32,857 bases of DNA from Planctomycetota bacterium (GCA_022071975.1 JAJVIO010000070.1:10783-43639), one strand, 5' to 3'. Shown: positions 17,901-25,762, numbered from the stretch's first letter. Notes: generated from the letters alone by a model not told the origin. Translations and numbers: made by a program.

Positions 17901-18735
17901 CCCCGACGACAGCTTCACACTGGCCGGCGCCGACGGCGCGAAGATCACCGGCGACCTGTATCTCCCCGACGCGGTGAATCCGCCTCTGGTGATCGTGATC
18001 CCCGGCTTCAAGGGATTCAAAAACTGGGGCTGCTTTCCATGGCTGGGGCGCAGGCTGGCCGAGGGCGGTCTGGCCACGGCCGTGATCAACCTTTCCCACA
18101 ACGGCGTGGGCGACAACTGGGACACCTTCGAGCGTCTCGACCTGTTCGAGCGCGACACCTGGTCGAAGCGCGTCTTCGACATGCAGCAGGTGCTGACAGC
18201 CGCGTTCGACGGCCGTCTCTCGAACAATGCGCAACCCAACCCCGCGCGGCTGGGATTGCTGGGCCACAGCATGGGTGGCGGGCTGGCGCTGCTGATAGCG
18301 GCCAAAGATTCCCGCGTGCGCAGCCTGGTGACCTGGGCCGGCGTGAACCGCGCCAACCGCCTGGATGAGGGCGATGTGCGGCGCGCGCTCAACGCGCTCG
18401 GCCACGTGCCGATTGAGAACGCCCGCACGGGCCAGATCATGCGCATCGGGCGCGAGTTCTTCGACGAGTTGAAGCAGCACCCGGAGGCCTTTGACATCCG
18501 CGCCGCGGCGAGTGCCGTAACCATCCCATGGCTGCTGGTGCACGGCTCGGCCGACGAAACCGTGCCGCTGGAAGAGGCTCACGACCTGCTGGACTGCGCG
18601 AGCGATAACGCCAAACTGCTGACCATAGAAGACATCGGTCACACGTTCGGCGCGGCGCATCCCTTTAGCGGCGCAACGCCGGAGCTGGAGCAGGCGACGG
18701 ATGCAGCTCTGACGCACTTTCTGCGCACTTTGTAG
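17893..18735 (+). CDS. Alpha/beta hydrolase of the dienelactone hydrolase/esterase type
   Basis: 280 residues. The triad of the alpha/beta hydrolase fold is visible: nucleophile elbow GHSMGG with Ser126, HGSADETVP with the acid residue, and IGHTFG with the His near the C-terminus. An oxyanion-side motif IPGFKGFKNW follows the second strand. No signal peptide is seen, so it is cytoplasmic. The substrate cannot be told from sequence. The ATG at 17893 overlaps the scpB stop by 8 bases (ATGAATAG), which indicates coupling. Longer readings in the same frame would run backwards through scpB and are rejected. Confidence 0.87.
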   Translation: MNSPDDSFTLAGADGAKITGDLYLPDAVNPPLVIVIPGFKGFKNWGCFPWLGRRLAEGGLATAVINLSHNGVGDNWDTFERLDLFERDTWSKRVFDMQQVLTAAFDGRLSNNAQPNPARLGLLGHSMGGGLALLIAAKDSRVRSLVTWAGVNRANRLDEGDVRRALNALGHVPIENARTGQIMRIGREFFDELKQHPEAFDIRAAASAVTIPWLLVHGSADETVPLEEAHDLLDCASDNAKLLTIEDIGHTFGAAHPFSGATPELEQATDAALTHFLRTL

Positions 18736-18827
18736 CCCCTTCCCGATCAGTTGCACTTGGTGCACACTATGCACTTGTGGGGGTGGCGACCGTTGGTAGG
18801 TTCCGCCGCACGGGCCGAGCGCAGATC

Positions 18828-19199
18828 ATGATCCGCTTTTCGTACGATGCTCCTGATGACCTTCAGTTGCCTTTCCGGCACTTCTCGCTGGAAGGTGACA
18901 ACAAGCGCGGCTACGTGCTGCTGGGCTGGAACGACGAGGCGTCAAGCGAAGGCTTCGCGGACGAGCTGGCCGACATGATGCTCCAGCAGTGGTTCGAGAC
19001 GCTGGGCGAGGCGCTGGACCATTGCGTGAACGAGTTCTGCATCACGCGCACCGACTGGCACGCGCCCACTGTGCAGCCGCCGCAGGTCCAGTTCGACCGC
19101 TCAGACCGCGGCCGCCGCAAGGGTGAAAGCACGTTGCTGAACCCCAATGCAGCCAGGCCGGATGCAGCCAAGCCCGGCACCCAGCCTCCTTCCGCATAA
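18828..19199 (+). CDS. Unknown small protein
   Basis: 123 residues if started at the ATG at 18828; a GTG at 18777 would add 17 residues. Neither has a clear Shine-Dalgarno. The first ~80 residues look folded: MIRFSYDAPDD, then HFSLEGDNKRGYVLLGW strands and helices with MMLQQWFETL. The last ~40 residues are Pro/Ala-rich and probably disordered. I do not recognise the family. It lies between the hydrolase and HemJ-like genes on the same strand. Confidence 0.6.
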   Translation: MIRFSYDAPDDLQLPFRHFSLEGDNKRGYVLLGWNDEASSEGFADELADMMLQQWFETLGEALDHCVNEFCITRTDWHAPTVQPPQVQFDRSDRGRRKGESTLLNPNAARPDAAKPGTQPPSA

Positions 19200-19255
19200 C
19201 ACGGTTTTTCCGCGCGTCCCCTTTCTGCTGGTTCTGTGCTGGCTAGATTGCGGCC

Positions 19256-19954
19256 ATGGCCGCGAACCTCTGGATCCTCACCTTTCACCTGCTGGGCCTG
19301 TTCCTGTGGCTGGGGCAGTTGCTGGTGATGACGCGCCTGCTGGGCTTTCACGTGCAACAGCCCCCTGAGCTGCAACAGCGCCTTTCACCCCTGATGAAGC
19401 GCATGTGGCTGGCGGTCGCCGCGCCAGGGGCGCTGCTGGTGCTGGTGACCGGCCTGTTGATGCTGCACGGCGTGGGCAGCGCTTCGTTCAACAACCCGGG
19501 CGAGGCCCTGCGCAACTACCTGAAGCCCCGTACTCCCGACGGCGCGCCGACGTTCTGGTACATCACCTTCCACATCAAGCTTGTGTCGTTCACGCTGCTG
19601 GCGTTGACCGAAGTCTGGGTCGGCGCGCAGATTTTCCGGCTGGCGCGCGGCGATCAGCCCAGGCGCGCCTGGCCGCTGGCGACGCTGCTGGGGCTGATGG
19701 CCGCCCTGTTCGGCAACACCGTGGTGTGGCTGGCGCTGGCCGGTGCAGGCGTTGGCCCAGCCTCGCGCTTCGTCGGTTACGGCGCGGCCCTGCTGTGTTT
19801 CGCCGGTGGATTTATCGGCGGGCGCAAGCTTGGGCCCAGCGACAGTCGCGCCAAGTACTCCATGGTGCACGGCCTGGTGGCAGCGCTGCTGCTGTTGATC
19901 CTGGTGCTGGTGATCGCGCGCCCGCTGGCGTACGCAGGGCCGACTCTCGGCTAA
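19256..19954 (+). CDS. HemJ/CopD-like multi-pass membrane protein
   Basis: 232 residues with about six hydrophobic helices. The first half resembles HemJ, the cofactor-independent protoporphyrinogen IX oxidase, and the related CopD fold: a His in the first helix (ILTFHLLGLFLWLGQ, near residue 11), RLLGFHV, a MWLAVAAPGALLVLVTGLLML helix, and WYITFHIKLV, matching the W.H.KL motif of HemJ. It is longer than typical HemJ (about 140-150 residues) because two extra helices follow. A haem-pathway role is therefore possible but not sure. It overlaps the convergent DUF6064 gene by 4 bases, sharing the sequence CTAA. Confidence 0.6.
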   Translation: MAANLWILTFHLLGLFLWLGQLLVMTRLLGFHVQQPPELQQRLSPLMKRMWLAVAAPGALLVLVTGLLMLHGVGSASFNNPGEALRNYLKPRTPDGAPTFWYITFHIKLVSFTLLALTEVWVGAQIFRLARGDQPRRAWPLATLLGLMAALFGNTVVWLALAGAGVGPASRFVGYGAALLCFAGGFIGGRKLGPSDSRAKYSMVHGLVAALLLLILVLVIARPLAYAGPTLG

Positions 19955-20631
19955 AAATCGAAGCGGATGGTGTCCTTGGTGGGCGCTTCCTGCAGCTTGC
20001 TGCGCCACTTCAGCCATGCCGCCAGCGCGAGCACCGCCATGGGCAGCAGCACCAGGTCTTCCCACAGCTTCCACCACCAGATGGTCAGCACCGACGAGAA
20101 CGCCACCAGCAGCGGCGGCAGCAGCAGCCACAACCGCGGAGCCGGGCGCGCGGAGACCATCACGCCCATGGTCAGCAAGGTGACGGAGCCGGGCATCAGG
20201 CCGTAGGTGGTGACGTACGGGTACTCGCGACCGAGCACCCAGCTGAAGCCGGGGTAGCCGACCACGCCGATGGCCGTGATCAGCAGCGACACCAGCGAGG
20301 GGTTGTCGCGCCGCCAGCGGAAGTGCGGCGGGAAGCTGTAGGAAGCTGCCACGGCGTAGTACAGGCCGGCCAGAAGGAACGTTGCGCCGCCCAGGTAGCC
20401 GATCCAGTGCGCGCCGGTCATGATGTTGAAGAAGAACAGCACGCCGACCATGGCCCACTCGGCGCCCAGCAGCAGCAGCACGCCGCGGCTGGTATCCTGC
20501 TTCGTGCCGCGCAGCAGCAGCACGAAGATCAGCAGCGTGGGCACGTAGATCAGGATTTGCAGCGGCTCGATGTACTCGTTATAGCGGGCCGCCAGCCCCA
20601 TTAATTGCTGTTGTGTGAAAGGTGCCGTCAT
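19951..20631 (-). CDS. DUF6064-type membrane protein
   Basis: 226 residues with six or seven hydrophobic helices. The N-terminal MTAPFTQQQLMGLAARYNEYIEPLQ block resembles the start of DUF6064 family proteins, whose function is unknown. I place the start at the ATG at 20631 because the family block begins there; an in-frame GTG at 20688 would add a Ser/Gly-rich leader. With this start, its first codon overlaps the first codon of the divergent methyltransferase (CATG at 20629-20632). The C-terminus is charged. Confidence 0.72.
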   Translation of the reverse strand: MTAPFTQQQLMGLAARYNEYIEPLQILIYVPTLLIFVLLLRGTKQDTSRGVLLLLGAEWAMVGVLFFFNIMTGAHWIGYLGGATFLLAGLYYAVAASYSFPPHFRWRRDNPSLVSLLITAIGVVGYPGFSWVLGREYPYVTTYGLMPGSVTLLTMGVMVSARPAPRLWLLLPPLLVAFSSVLTIWWWKLWEDLVLLPMAVLALAAWLKWRSKLQEAPTKDTIRFDF

Positions 20632-21295
20632 GCCCAGTGGTGCTCCACCCGATTCTCCCGAGGATGGATCGACAGAGAAGGTTAGCACATCCGGCTACTG
20701 GAATGCCATTTATCTGGAGCAGGACAGCCCAGGCTGGAACATCGGCCAACCGGCGCCGTCGCTGATGGAGTGGCTGAAGACGGACGGGGTCAGGCACCTC
20801 GCTTCGCTACGGGGCCAGACCCCGCGCGTCTGCGTGCCCGGCTGCGGCTACGGCCATGACGTACGCCAATTCGCGGCCGCGGGCTTTGAAGCGGTGGGGG
20901 TGGATTTCGCCCCGCTGGCCGTTCAGCGTGCCAACGAGCAGTCAAAGGGCGCGCCCGGCAAGTTCGAGTTCCGGCAGGCGGACATCTTCGAGTTACCGCG
21001 CACCGAGCGCGGGCGCTTCGATTTCTTCTATGAGTACACCTGCTTCGTCGCGATCGAGCCGCGCCGACGCCCTGAATACGTGCAGCTTGCGCTGGAGCTG
21101 CTGAAACCGGGCGGCATGCTGATCGGTTGCTTCTACAACCACGGGCGAGAAGGCGGCCCGCCTTTCGACGTCACGCGCGAGCAGGTGCTGGAGCTGTACC
21201 AGCCCCACTTCGAAATCAGAAAGCTCGAAATCACGCCCCACAGCATAGAGCGCAGGCAGGGCCACGAACTGTGGGCCGAGTTCGTCCGGCCTTGA
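20630..21295 (+). CDS. SAM-dependent methyltransferase of the TPMT-like family
   Basis: 221 residues from the ATG at 20630, which has AAAGGTG five bases upstream; a GTG at 20615 is also possible. After a short Pro/Ser-rich lead come GYWNAIYLEQDSPGWNIG, matching the thiopurine methyltransferase family entry segment, then the SAM-binding loop VPGCGYGHDV, the acidic end of strand 2 (GVDFAPLAV), DIFEL, and the LLKPGGMLI strand. The natural substrate is unknown; family members methylate thiols, selenium or tellurium compounds, or small metabolites. The first copy of a 29-bp inverted repeat starts 6 bases past its stop. Confidence 0.85.
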   Translation: MPSGAPPDSPEDGSTEKVSTSGYWNAIYLEQDSPGWNIGQPAPSLMEWLKTDGVRHLASLRGQTPRVCVPGCGYGHDVRQFAAAGFEAVGVDFAPLAVQRANEQSKGAPGKFEFRQADIFELPRTERGRFDFFYEYTCFVAIEPRRRPEYVQLALELLKPGGMLIGCFYNHGREGGPPFDVTREQVLELYQPHFEIRKLEITPHSIERRQGHELWAEFVRP

Positions 21296-21300
21296 CAGTG

Positions 21301-21329
21301 AACAGGAGCCCGGAGCGCAAGCGACGGGT
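21301..21329 (+). repeat. Left copy of a 29-bp inverted repeat (planctomycete-type dispersed repeat)
   Basis: Matches the reverse complement of 21760-21788 at 28 of 29 positions; the single difference is at 21319. The core reads GGAGCCCGGAGCGC followed by AGCGACGGGT. I recall very similar GC-rich sequences scattered in planctomycete genomes, but cannot search here. It lies just after the methyltransferase stop. Confidence 0.85.
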
Positions 21330-21430
21330 AGGCGTGCAAACCTCGGCAACCACGCAAGCCGGCAACAGCGTTCCATTTCCAGCCGGTGAGTGTAATCGGC
21401 GTCCGACACCGGGGCGAATACGCTCTGTTC

Positions 21431-21760
21431 ATGAGAAGCGTTGATCGGCTGACTGTATACATAGCGTCGACACTGGGGAGCGTGGCACTGTTCGGCGGCC
21501 CGGTTGCCGCGGTGTTGTACAACCAGGACTTGCTTGACTACGTCGCCTGGATCGGACTCGTGCTGATCCTGCTTCCGCTGTGCATCCTCCATGGATGGAT
21601 CACGCAGCTGTCTTCTTGCCCAAGCGAAGCCGCGCTGGAGGTTACCGTTGTGATCCTGATGTGCCTGTCGCTGGCGACCCTCGCGACGATCGCCATCATG
21701 GTCGCGTGGATCGATGCTGAACCGGGCAGTCCGATCGACCTGCGTACCGCCGCGCGCTAA
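21431..21760 (+). CDS. Small three-helix membrane protein between the inverted repeats
   Basis: 109 residues from the ATG at 21431; an in-frame start at 21386 adds a His/Arg-rich leader. Three hydrophobic helices are visible: VYIASTLGSVALFGGPVAAVL, WIGLVLILLPLCILHGWI, and VTVVILMCLSLATLATIAIMVAW. There is no recognisable domain and no clear Shine-Dalgarno. The gene ends exactly where the right copy of the inverted repeat begins, and its TAA overlaps the rarA TAG (4 shared bases, CTAA). It could be cargo of a small repeat-bounded element or simply lie between two dispersed repeats. Confidence 0.55.
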   Translation: MRSVDRLTVYIASTLGSVALFGGPVAAVLYNQDLLDYVAWIGLVLILLPLCILHGWITQLSSCPSEAALEVTVVILMCLSLATLATIAIMVAWIDAEPGSPIDLRTAAR

Positions 21761-23121
21761 CCCGTCGCTGGCGCTCCGGGCTCCTGTTTCCTGTTCCGGA
21801 TCATGTCTTCCAGCTCTTCCAGCCGCTTCTTGAGGCGGGCTTCGAAGCCCAGTTCACCGGGTTCGTAGATGCGCTGGCCTTCGATCTTCTGGGGCAGCAG
21901 CGGCTCGGGGTAGAAGCCGCCTTCGTAGTCGTGGGCGTAGTGGTAGTCCTTGCCCATGCCCATTTCCTTCATCATCTTCGTCGGCGCGTTACGGATGTTC
22001 ATGGGCACCGGCAGCTCGCCGTGTTCGCGGATCAGGCCGTGGGCCGCGCTGCGTGCCCGTGCCGCGGCGTTCGACTTGGGCGCCAGGGCCAGGTAGGCCG
22101 CGAGCTGGCAGATGGTGTATTCGGCCTCGGGCATGCCGATGAAGTTGACGATGCTGACGGCGCTGGCGGCCAGGTTCAGCGCGCCCGGGTCGGCGTTGCC
22201 GATGTCTTCGCTGGCGAGAATGGCCAGCCGCCGCGCCACGAAGTTGACGTCCTCGCCGCCGGCCAGCATGCGCAGGGCGTAGTAGATGGCGGCGTGGGGG
22301 TCGCTGCCGCGCACGGACTTGATCATGGCGCTGGCCAGGTCGTAGTGCTGGTCGCCTGCGCGGTCATAGCGCAGCATGCGCTCGCCGACGGCGCGCTCCA
22401 GCACTTGACGAGTCAATAACCGCTGCTTCTCCGGCTCGGGCGCCAGCAGGTCGGCGCAGCTCTCGATGGCCGACAGCAGCCGGCGCGCGTCGCCGCCCGA
22501 ATAGCGCAGCAGGGCCGCGCGGCCTTGCTCGTCGGCCGTGATGCCCTTCACCTGCACGCCTTCAGAAAGCGCGCGGTTTAGCAGCGCGTTGAGGGCCGCC
22601 TCGTCCAGGGGCTGCAGCACGTGCACGCGGCAGCGCGACAGCAGCGCGGCGTTGACCTCGAAGCTGGGGTTCTCGGTGGTCGCGCCGATCAGCGTGATCA
22701 GCCCGTCCTCGGCCGCGTGCAAAAGCGAGTCCTGTTGCGCCTTGTTGAAGCGGTGGATCTCGTCGATGAACACCAACGTAGCCTTGCCGTCGGCGCCGAG
22801 GCGCAGGCGCGCGCGGTCGAGCAGGTCGCGGATGTCCTTCACGCCGCTGCTGGTGGCCGACAGCGTCTCGAACTCCATGCCGCTGCGCTCGGCGATCAGG
22901 CGCGCCAGCGTGGTTTTGCCGGTGCCGGGCGGGCCCCACAGAATCATGTTGCGCACCCGCGCGCCTTCAACGCCGTCCAGCACCGCACGCAGCGAGCCCT
23001 CCTCGCCCACCAGCTGCTGCTGGCCCAGGTAGTCTTCAGGATTGCGGGGCCGCATGCGCTCCGCCAAAGGCGCCTGCTTCGCCGCCAGCTCTTTGGCACG
23101 TTTTCCGAACATGTCCGCCAT
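21757..23121 (-). CDS. rarA: Replication-associated recombination ATPase RarA (MgsA)
   Basis: 454 residues, typical length. RarA/MgsA (Mgs1/WRNIP1 family) is a clamp-loader-like AAA+ ATPase acting at stalled forks. It starts with the family lead LAERMRPRNPEDYLGQ. Walker A is GPPGTGKTT (63-71), Walker B FIDEIHRFNK, then the sensor region IGATTENPSFEVN and arginine-finger segment LLSRCRV. The C-terminal part holds KSVRGSDPHAAIYYALRML, the RLAILASEDIGNADP block and MNIRNAPTKMMKEMGMG of the tetramerisation domain. The last ~9 codons and the stop lie inside the right copy of the inverted repeat. The start is an ATG at 23121. Confidence 0.94.
   Translation of the reverse strand: MADMFGKRAKELAAKQAPLAERMRPRNPEDYLGQQQLVGEEGSLRAVLDGVEGARVRNMILWGPPGTGKTTLARLIAERSGMEFETLSATSSGVKDIRDLLDRARLRLGADGKATLVFIDEIHRFNKAQQDSLLHAAEDGLITLIGATTENPSFEVNAALLSRCRVHVLQPLDEAALNALLNRALSEGVQVKGITADEQGRAALLRYSGGDARRLLSAIESCADLLAPEPEKQRLLTRQVLERAVGERMLRYDRAGDQHYDLASAMIKSVRGSDPHAAIYYALRMLAGGEDVNFVARRLAILASEDIGNADPGALNLAASAVSIVNFIGMPEAEYTICQLAAYLALAPKSNAAARARSAAHGLIREHGELPVPMNIRNAPTKMMKEMGMGKDYHYAHDYEGGFYPEPLLPQKIEGQRIYEPGELGFEARLKKRLEELEDMIRNRKQEPGAPATG
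21760..21788 (-). repeat. Right copy of the 29-bp inverted repeat, inside the rarA 3' end
   Basis: Reverse complement of 21301-21329 with one mismatch. It encodes the last residues of RarA (QEPGAPATG). No target duplication is apparent outside the two copies: the bases beyond the left copy (CAGTG) and beyond the right copy (TCCTG) differ. Confidence 0.85.
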
Positions 23122-23176
23122 GCCGTCACTGTAGCGCGGGCTGCGACATCCGGGCAGCGGCCGCGTGGTTAAAGCG

Positions 23177-23202
23177 ACCGGGCGCCCCGTGGGGCGCCCG
23201 GT
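23177..23202 (-). terminator. Terminator-like hairpin of the first cold-shock gene
   Basis: Perfect complement of ACCGGGCGCCCC (23177-23188) and GGGGCGCCCGGT (23191-23202) with two bases between, so the practical loop is four. It lies 15 bases past the csp stop on the minus strand. The following run is only CGCTTTAA, so the U-tract is weak. Confidence 0.65.
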
Positions 23203-23217
23203 TCATTGGGTTGCGGG

Positions 23218-23421
23218 TTAGAGCGGCTTGACGTTTTCAGCCGCGGGGCCCTTGCGTCCCTGGCCAACGTCGTACTCCACCTTCTGCCCCTCCTTCAGGG
23301 ACTTGAAGCCCTCCGAGGCGATTGCGCTGTAATGGACGAACAGGTCGGGCCCGCCGTCATCGGGCGTGATGAAGCCGAAACCCTTGTCGTCGTTGAACCA
23401 CTTGACCGTACCTTTAGGCAT
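23218..23421 (-). CDS. Cold-shock domain protein (CspA family), copy 1
   Basis: 67 residues, the standard CspA-family size: a single five-stranded OB fold that binds single-stranded RNA/DNA and melts structured mRNA. RNP1 is KGFGFI and RNP2 is LFVHY, with the usual GTVKWFN start and GPAAENV end. It is the most divergent of the three copies here, keeping FVHY where the others have FAHY. Start ATG 23421 has AGGAG nine bases upstream, and a small stem (GGCCU with AGGUC) abuts this site. It has its own downstream hairpin, so it is probably monocistronic. Confidence 0.95.
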   Translation of the reverse strand: MPKGTVKWFNDDKGFGFITPDDGGPDLFVHYSAIASEGFKSLKEGQKVEYDVGQGRKGPAAENVKPL

Positions 23422-23509
23422 ACTCGCTTGCTCCTGACCTTTCCCTGTTAGGCCGCGCCCTTCCTGTCACGTTCCCGGATGGCACGCGAGCCTGTTACAC
23501 TTGGCACAA

Positions 23510-23521
23510 GGATAGTTATCC
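23510..23521 (-). promoter_or_regulatory. Palindromic site upstream of csp copy 1
   Basis: GGATAGTTATCC, a dyad of two GGATA half sites two bases apart, lies 89 bases before the start. A near-identical site with the same flanking CAC lies upstream of copy 2. It could be an operator or overlap the promoter; the function is inferred only from conservation between two loci. Confidence 0.45.
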
Positions 23522-23589
23522 ACCCGGCGGCGTCACCAGTCGAATGGGCCCGATGCACCGAAAATCTGAATCGCGCAGTTTAAATCAGA

Positions 23590-23614
23590 CCGGGCGGCCC
23601 ATTGGGCCGCCCGG
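23590..23614 (-). terminator. Terminator-like hairpin of the second cold-shock gene
   Basis: Eleven perfect base pairs (CCGGGCGGCCC with GGGCCGCCCGG) around an ATT loop, 20 bases beyond the csp stop on the minus strand. The tail reads GTCTGATTTAAAC, so only a short U-run follows. Confidence 0.65.
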
Positions 23615-23634
23615 GTGGTTGATGTTGAGGGTGA

Positions 23635-23919
<285 letters not shown>

Positions 23920-23938
23920 TCATTTCACTGGGGTAACA

Positions 23939-23950
23939 GGATAGATATCC
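23939..23950 (-). promoter_or_regulatory. Palindromic site upstream of csp copy 2
   Basis: GGATAGATATCC, followed by AC, 101 bases before the start. It differs from the copy 1 site only in the two-base centre. Just upstream (on the minus strand) is an AT-rich dyad, GATTTT with AAAATC around 23978-23993, the most AT-rich patch in this part of the window; it could be an UP-like element. Confidence 0.45.
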
Positions 23951-24025
23951 ACAAACCACTCCCGCCAGCAGATTACGATTTTTATCAAAATCTTATTTGC
24001 CGGCTGGTGCTCTGTCCCAAATGCG

Positions 24026-24053
24026 CACCGGGCGACCCGCAGGTCGCCCGGTG
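24026..24053 (-). terminator. Terminator-like hairpin of the third cold-shock gene
   Basis: Twelve perfect pairs (CACCGGGCGACC with GGTCGCCCGGTG) and a CGCA loop, 19 bases past the csp stop on the minus strand. The tail is GCATTTGGG, a weak U-run. It has the same CCGGGCG-rich design as the hairpins after the other two copies. Confidence 0.65.
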
Positions 24054-24072
24054 GTGTCCGGTTCAGTTGTGC

Positions 24073-24276
24073 TTAGAGAGGACGGATGTTCTCAGCCGCG
24101 GGGCCCTTGCGACCCTGACCGACTTCGTACTCCACCTTCTGGCCTTCCTTGAGGGACTTGAAGCCCTCGTTCTGGATCGCGCTGTAGTGCGCGAACAGAT
24201 CCGCACCGCCGTCGTCGGGGGTGATGAATCCGTAGCCCTTGTCATCGTTGAACCACTTCACGGTACCTGTAGCCAT
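24073..24276 (-). CDS. Cold-shock domain protein (CspA family), copy 3
   Basis: 67 residues, nearly identical to copy 2, with RNP1 KGYGFI and RNP2 LFAHY and the [10 protein letters not shown] end. Start ATG 24276 has AGGAG nine bases upstream. In the leader, GGAGTCGC and GCGTCTCC can pair around a GAAA loop, ending 4 bases before the ribosome site. The palindromic site seen upstream of copies 1 and 2 is not found here, so this copy may be controlled differently. It has its own downstream hairpin. Confidence 0.95.
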   Translation of the reverse strand: MATGTVKWFNDDKGYGFITPDDGGADLFAHYSAIQNEGFKSLKEGQKVEYEVGQGRKGPAAENIRPL

Positions 24277-24294
24277 TCCTGACTGCTCCTGTTT

Positions 24295-24314
24295 GGAGAC
24301 GCTTTCGCGACTCC
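24295..24314 (-). promoter_or_regulatory. Stem-loop with GAAA loop in the csp copy 3 leader
   Basis: On the minus strand GGAGTCGC-GAAA-GCGTCTCC forms 7 of 8 pairs (one T-T mismatch) with a GNRA-type tetraloop, directly upstream of the AGGAG ribosome site. Confidence 0.45.
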
Positions 24315-24448
24315 CTGTCGTTACTTCCGGCGCCCGTCATTCACAGTGTCTGACGCAACGCCGGCTTTGATACGCGAAATGATAATGGCAACCGGCCCGT
24401 CCCCGGAAGGGGCAGGCGACGGAATTACATCCCTTTTGTTTGCGCCGC

Positions 24449-25681
24449 TTACGCGTAGTAATCGTGGATGTACACGTGCGAGCCCTGGCTCGAGGCCACG
24501 AACGCCACCGGCGGATCTTCCGGCCGGTTGGTCTCGGTGCTGACCAGCAGCACGCCCGGGTTGGCCTTGCCGAAGGTGATCACCCAGAACTTCTTGTCGA
24601 GCGTCAGGGCCACGCCGCGCGGCTGCTCGATCTCCAGCTTGTCCACGTACTTCTGGGTCTCGTAGTTCCAGAACGTGACGATGCCCGTGGGCGCCCCGTA
24701 AGGGTTGGTTGCGGCTACAACCTTCTTGTCGGGCAGCATGCACAGGCTCAGCGTTTCGCCCTTCATGGCGCCCGTGACGTCCGCCGGGGTGATCATGGTT
24801 TTGAACTTGCCGTCCTTGGGTCGCAGGCTGATGGCGCCCAGGGCCTCGCGGGTATCAAGTCCTTCGCGCATGGCGTGGGCGACGGCGAGGTCGCCGTTGT
24901 CGGAAATCATCAGGTGGCCCGAGTTCATCAGCTCGGACTCGAACTCGATTTTCTCCAGCAGCTTGCCGGTGCCGACCTCGACGTAGGTTACGTTGGGGAT
25001 TGCGCCGCCCTCGATGTTGCCGCCACCGTTGGTGATCGCGACCACCTTGCCGTCGTCGATGAACTGGCAGTCATGGGGCCACTCGCCGTGGGTGGGGAAC
25101 TCGCCGACCAGCTTGAAATCGGTGGCGTCGCGGATCGTCATCTTGCCCGCGTAGGTTTCCTCGTCGTACTCGGTGGCGTACACCAGCTTGCCGTCCTTGC
25201 TGTAGGCGCCGTGGCCGTAGAAGGCGCAGCCCTTGTCGGGCTTGATGCGCCCGAGGATCTTGTTGTCTTTCAGGTCGATCTCGGCGCCGCCGGGGCCTTT
25301 CTTCTCGAAGACCAGCACCTTGTGGTTGGCGTTGGGGTTCTTGATTACGCCGTGCGCCAGGAAGCCGATGTCGGTGATCAGCTTCTGGGCGATCTGGGGG
25401 TTGTTCTCGGCCTTGTTCTTGAGCGTCTGGTCGATGCTGAGCTGGGTGAAGACGAACTTCTCTTCGCCGGTTTCAGCGTGCACCAGCCGACCGCCGCACA
25501 TCAGCGCGCCGTAGGCGGGCTTGGCGTCGTCCTTTGCGGGCTGTGCGTCCTTGGGTTCGGCATGCACGCGATCCCGCGAATCGTCGCGCCCGCAGGCCGC
25601 GATCAGCAGCCCGCCGGCAACCATGCCGGTCTGCAGGAAACGCCGTCGGGAACGGCTGTGGCCGTCGCTGTTTGAAGCCAT
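24449..25681 (-). CDS. Tat-exported DUF1513 family lipoprotein (beta-propeller)
   Basis: 410 residues. The N-terminus has a twin-arginine motif (SRSRRRFLQTG), a hydrophobic stretch and a lipobox IAAC, so a folded, lipid-anchored exported protein is expected. The body matches DUF1513: FYGHGAYSKDGKLVYATE, GEFPTHGEWPHDCQF, a following VVAITNGG block, and repeated propeller-like beta strands. DUF1513 proteins often occur with iron-uptake (efe) genes, but none is visible here, and its role remains open. Start ATG 25681 has GGAGG seven bases upstream. The 172 bases between its stop and csp copy 3 contain a short CCCC/GGGG hairpin without a T-run and no gene. Confidence 0.85.
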   Translation of the reverse strand: MASNSDGHSRSRRRFLQTGMVAGGLLIAACGRDDSRDRVHAEPKDAQPAKDDAKPAYGALMCGGRLVHAETGEEKFVFTQLSIDQTLKNKAENNPQIAQKLITDIGFLAHGVIKNPNANHKVLVFEKKGPGGAEIDLKDNKILGRIKPDKGCAFYGHGAYSKDGKLVYATEYDEETYAGKMTIRDATDFKLVGEFPTHGEWPHDCQFIDDGKVVAITNGGGNIEGGAIPNVTYVEVGTGKLLEKIEFESELMNSGHLMISDNGDLAVAHAMREGLDTREALGAISLRPKDGKFKTMITPADVTGAMKGETLSLCMLPDKKVVAATNPYGAPTGIVTFWNYETQKYVDKLEIEQPRGVALTLDKKFWVITFGKANPGVLLVSTETNRPEDPPVAFVASSQGSHVYIHDYYA

Positions 25682-25762
25682 GGCTGGTCCTCCGTGCTCC
25701 TCGCGCTTGAGTTTAGCTTCAATCTGTGTAGTTGTTTAGCAGACAGCCCAACGGGAAGCCCC

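Noticed and set aside
18751..18780. TGCACTTG direct/inverted repeats before the 18828 gene
   Set aside because: Only 5-8 bases long with irregular spacing; no matching promoter boxes. Probably chance.
24396..24418. CCCC-GGAA-GGGG hairpin past the DUF1513 gene
   Set aside because: Short stem, no U-tract; could be a weak terminator but not supportable.
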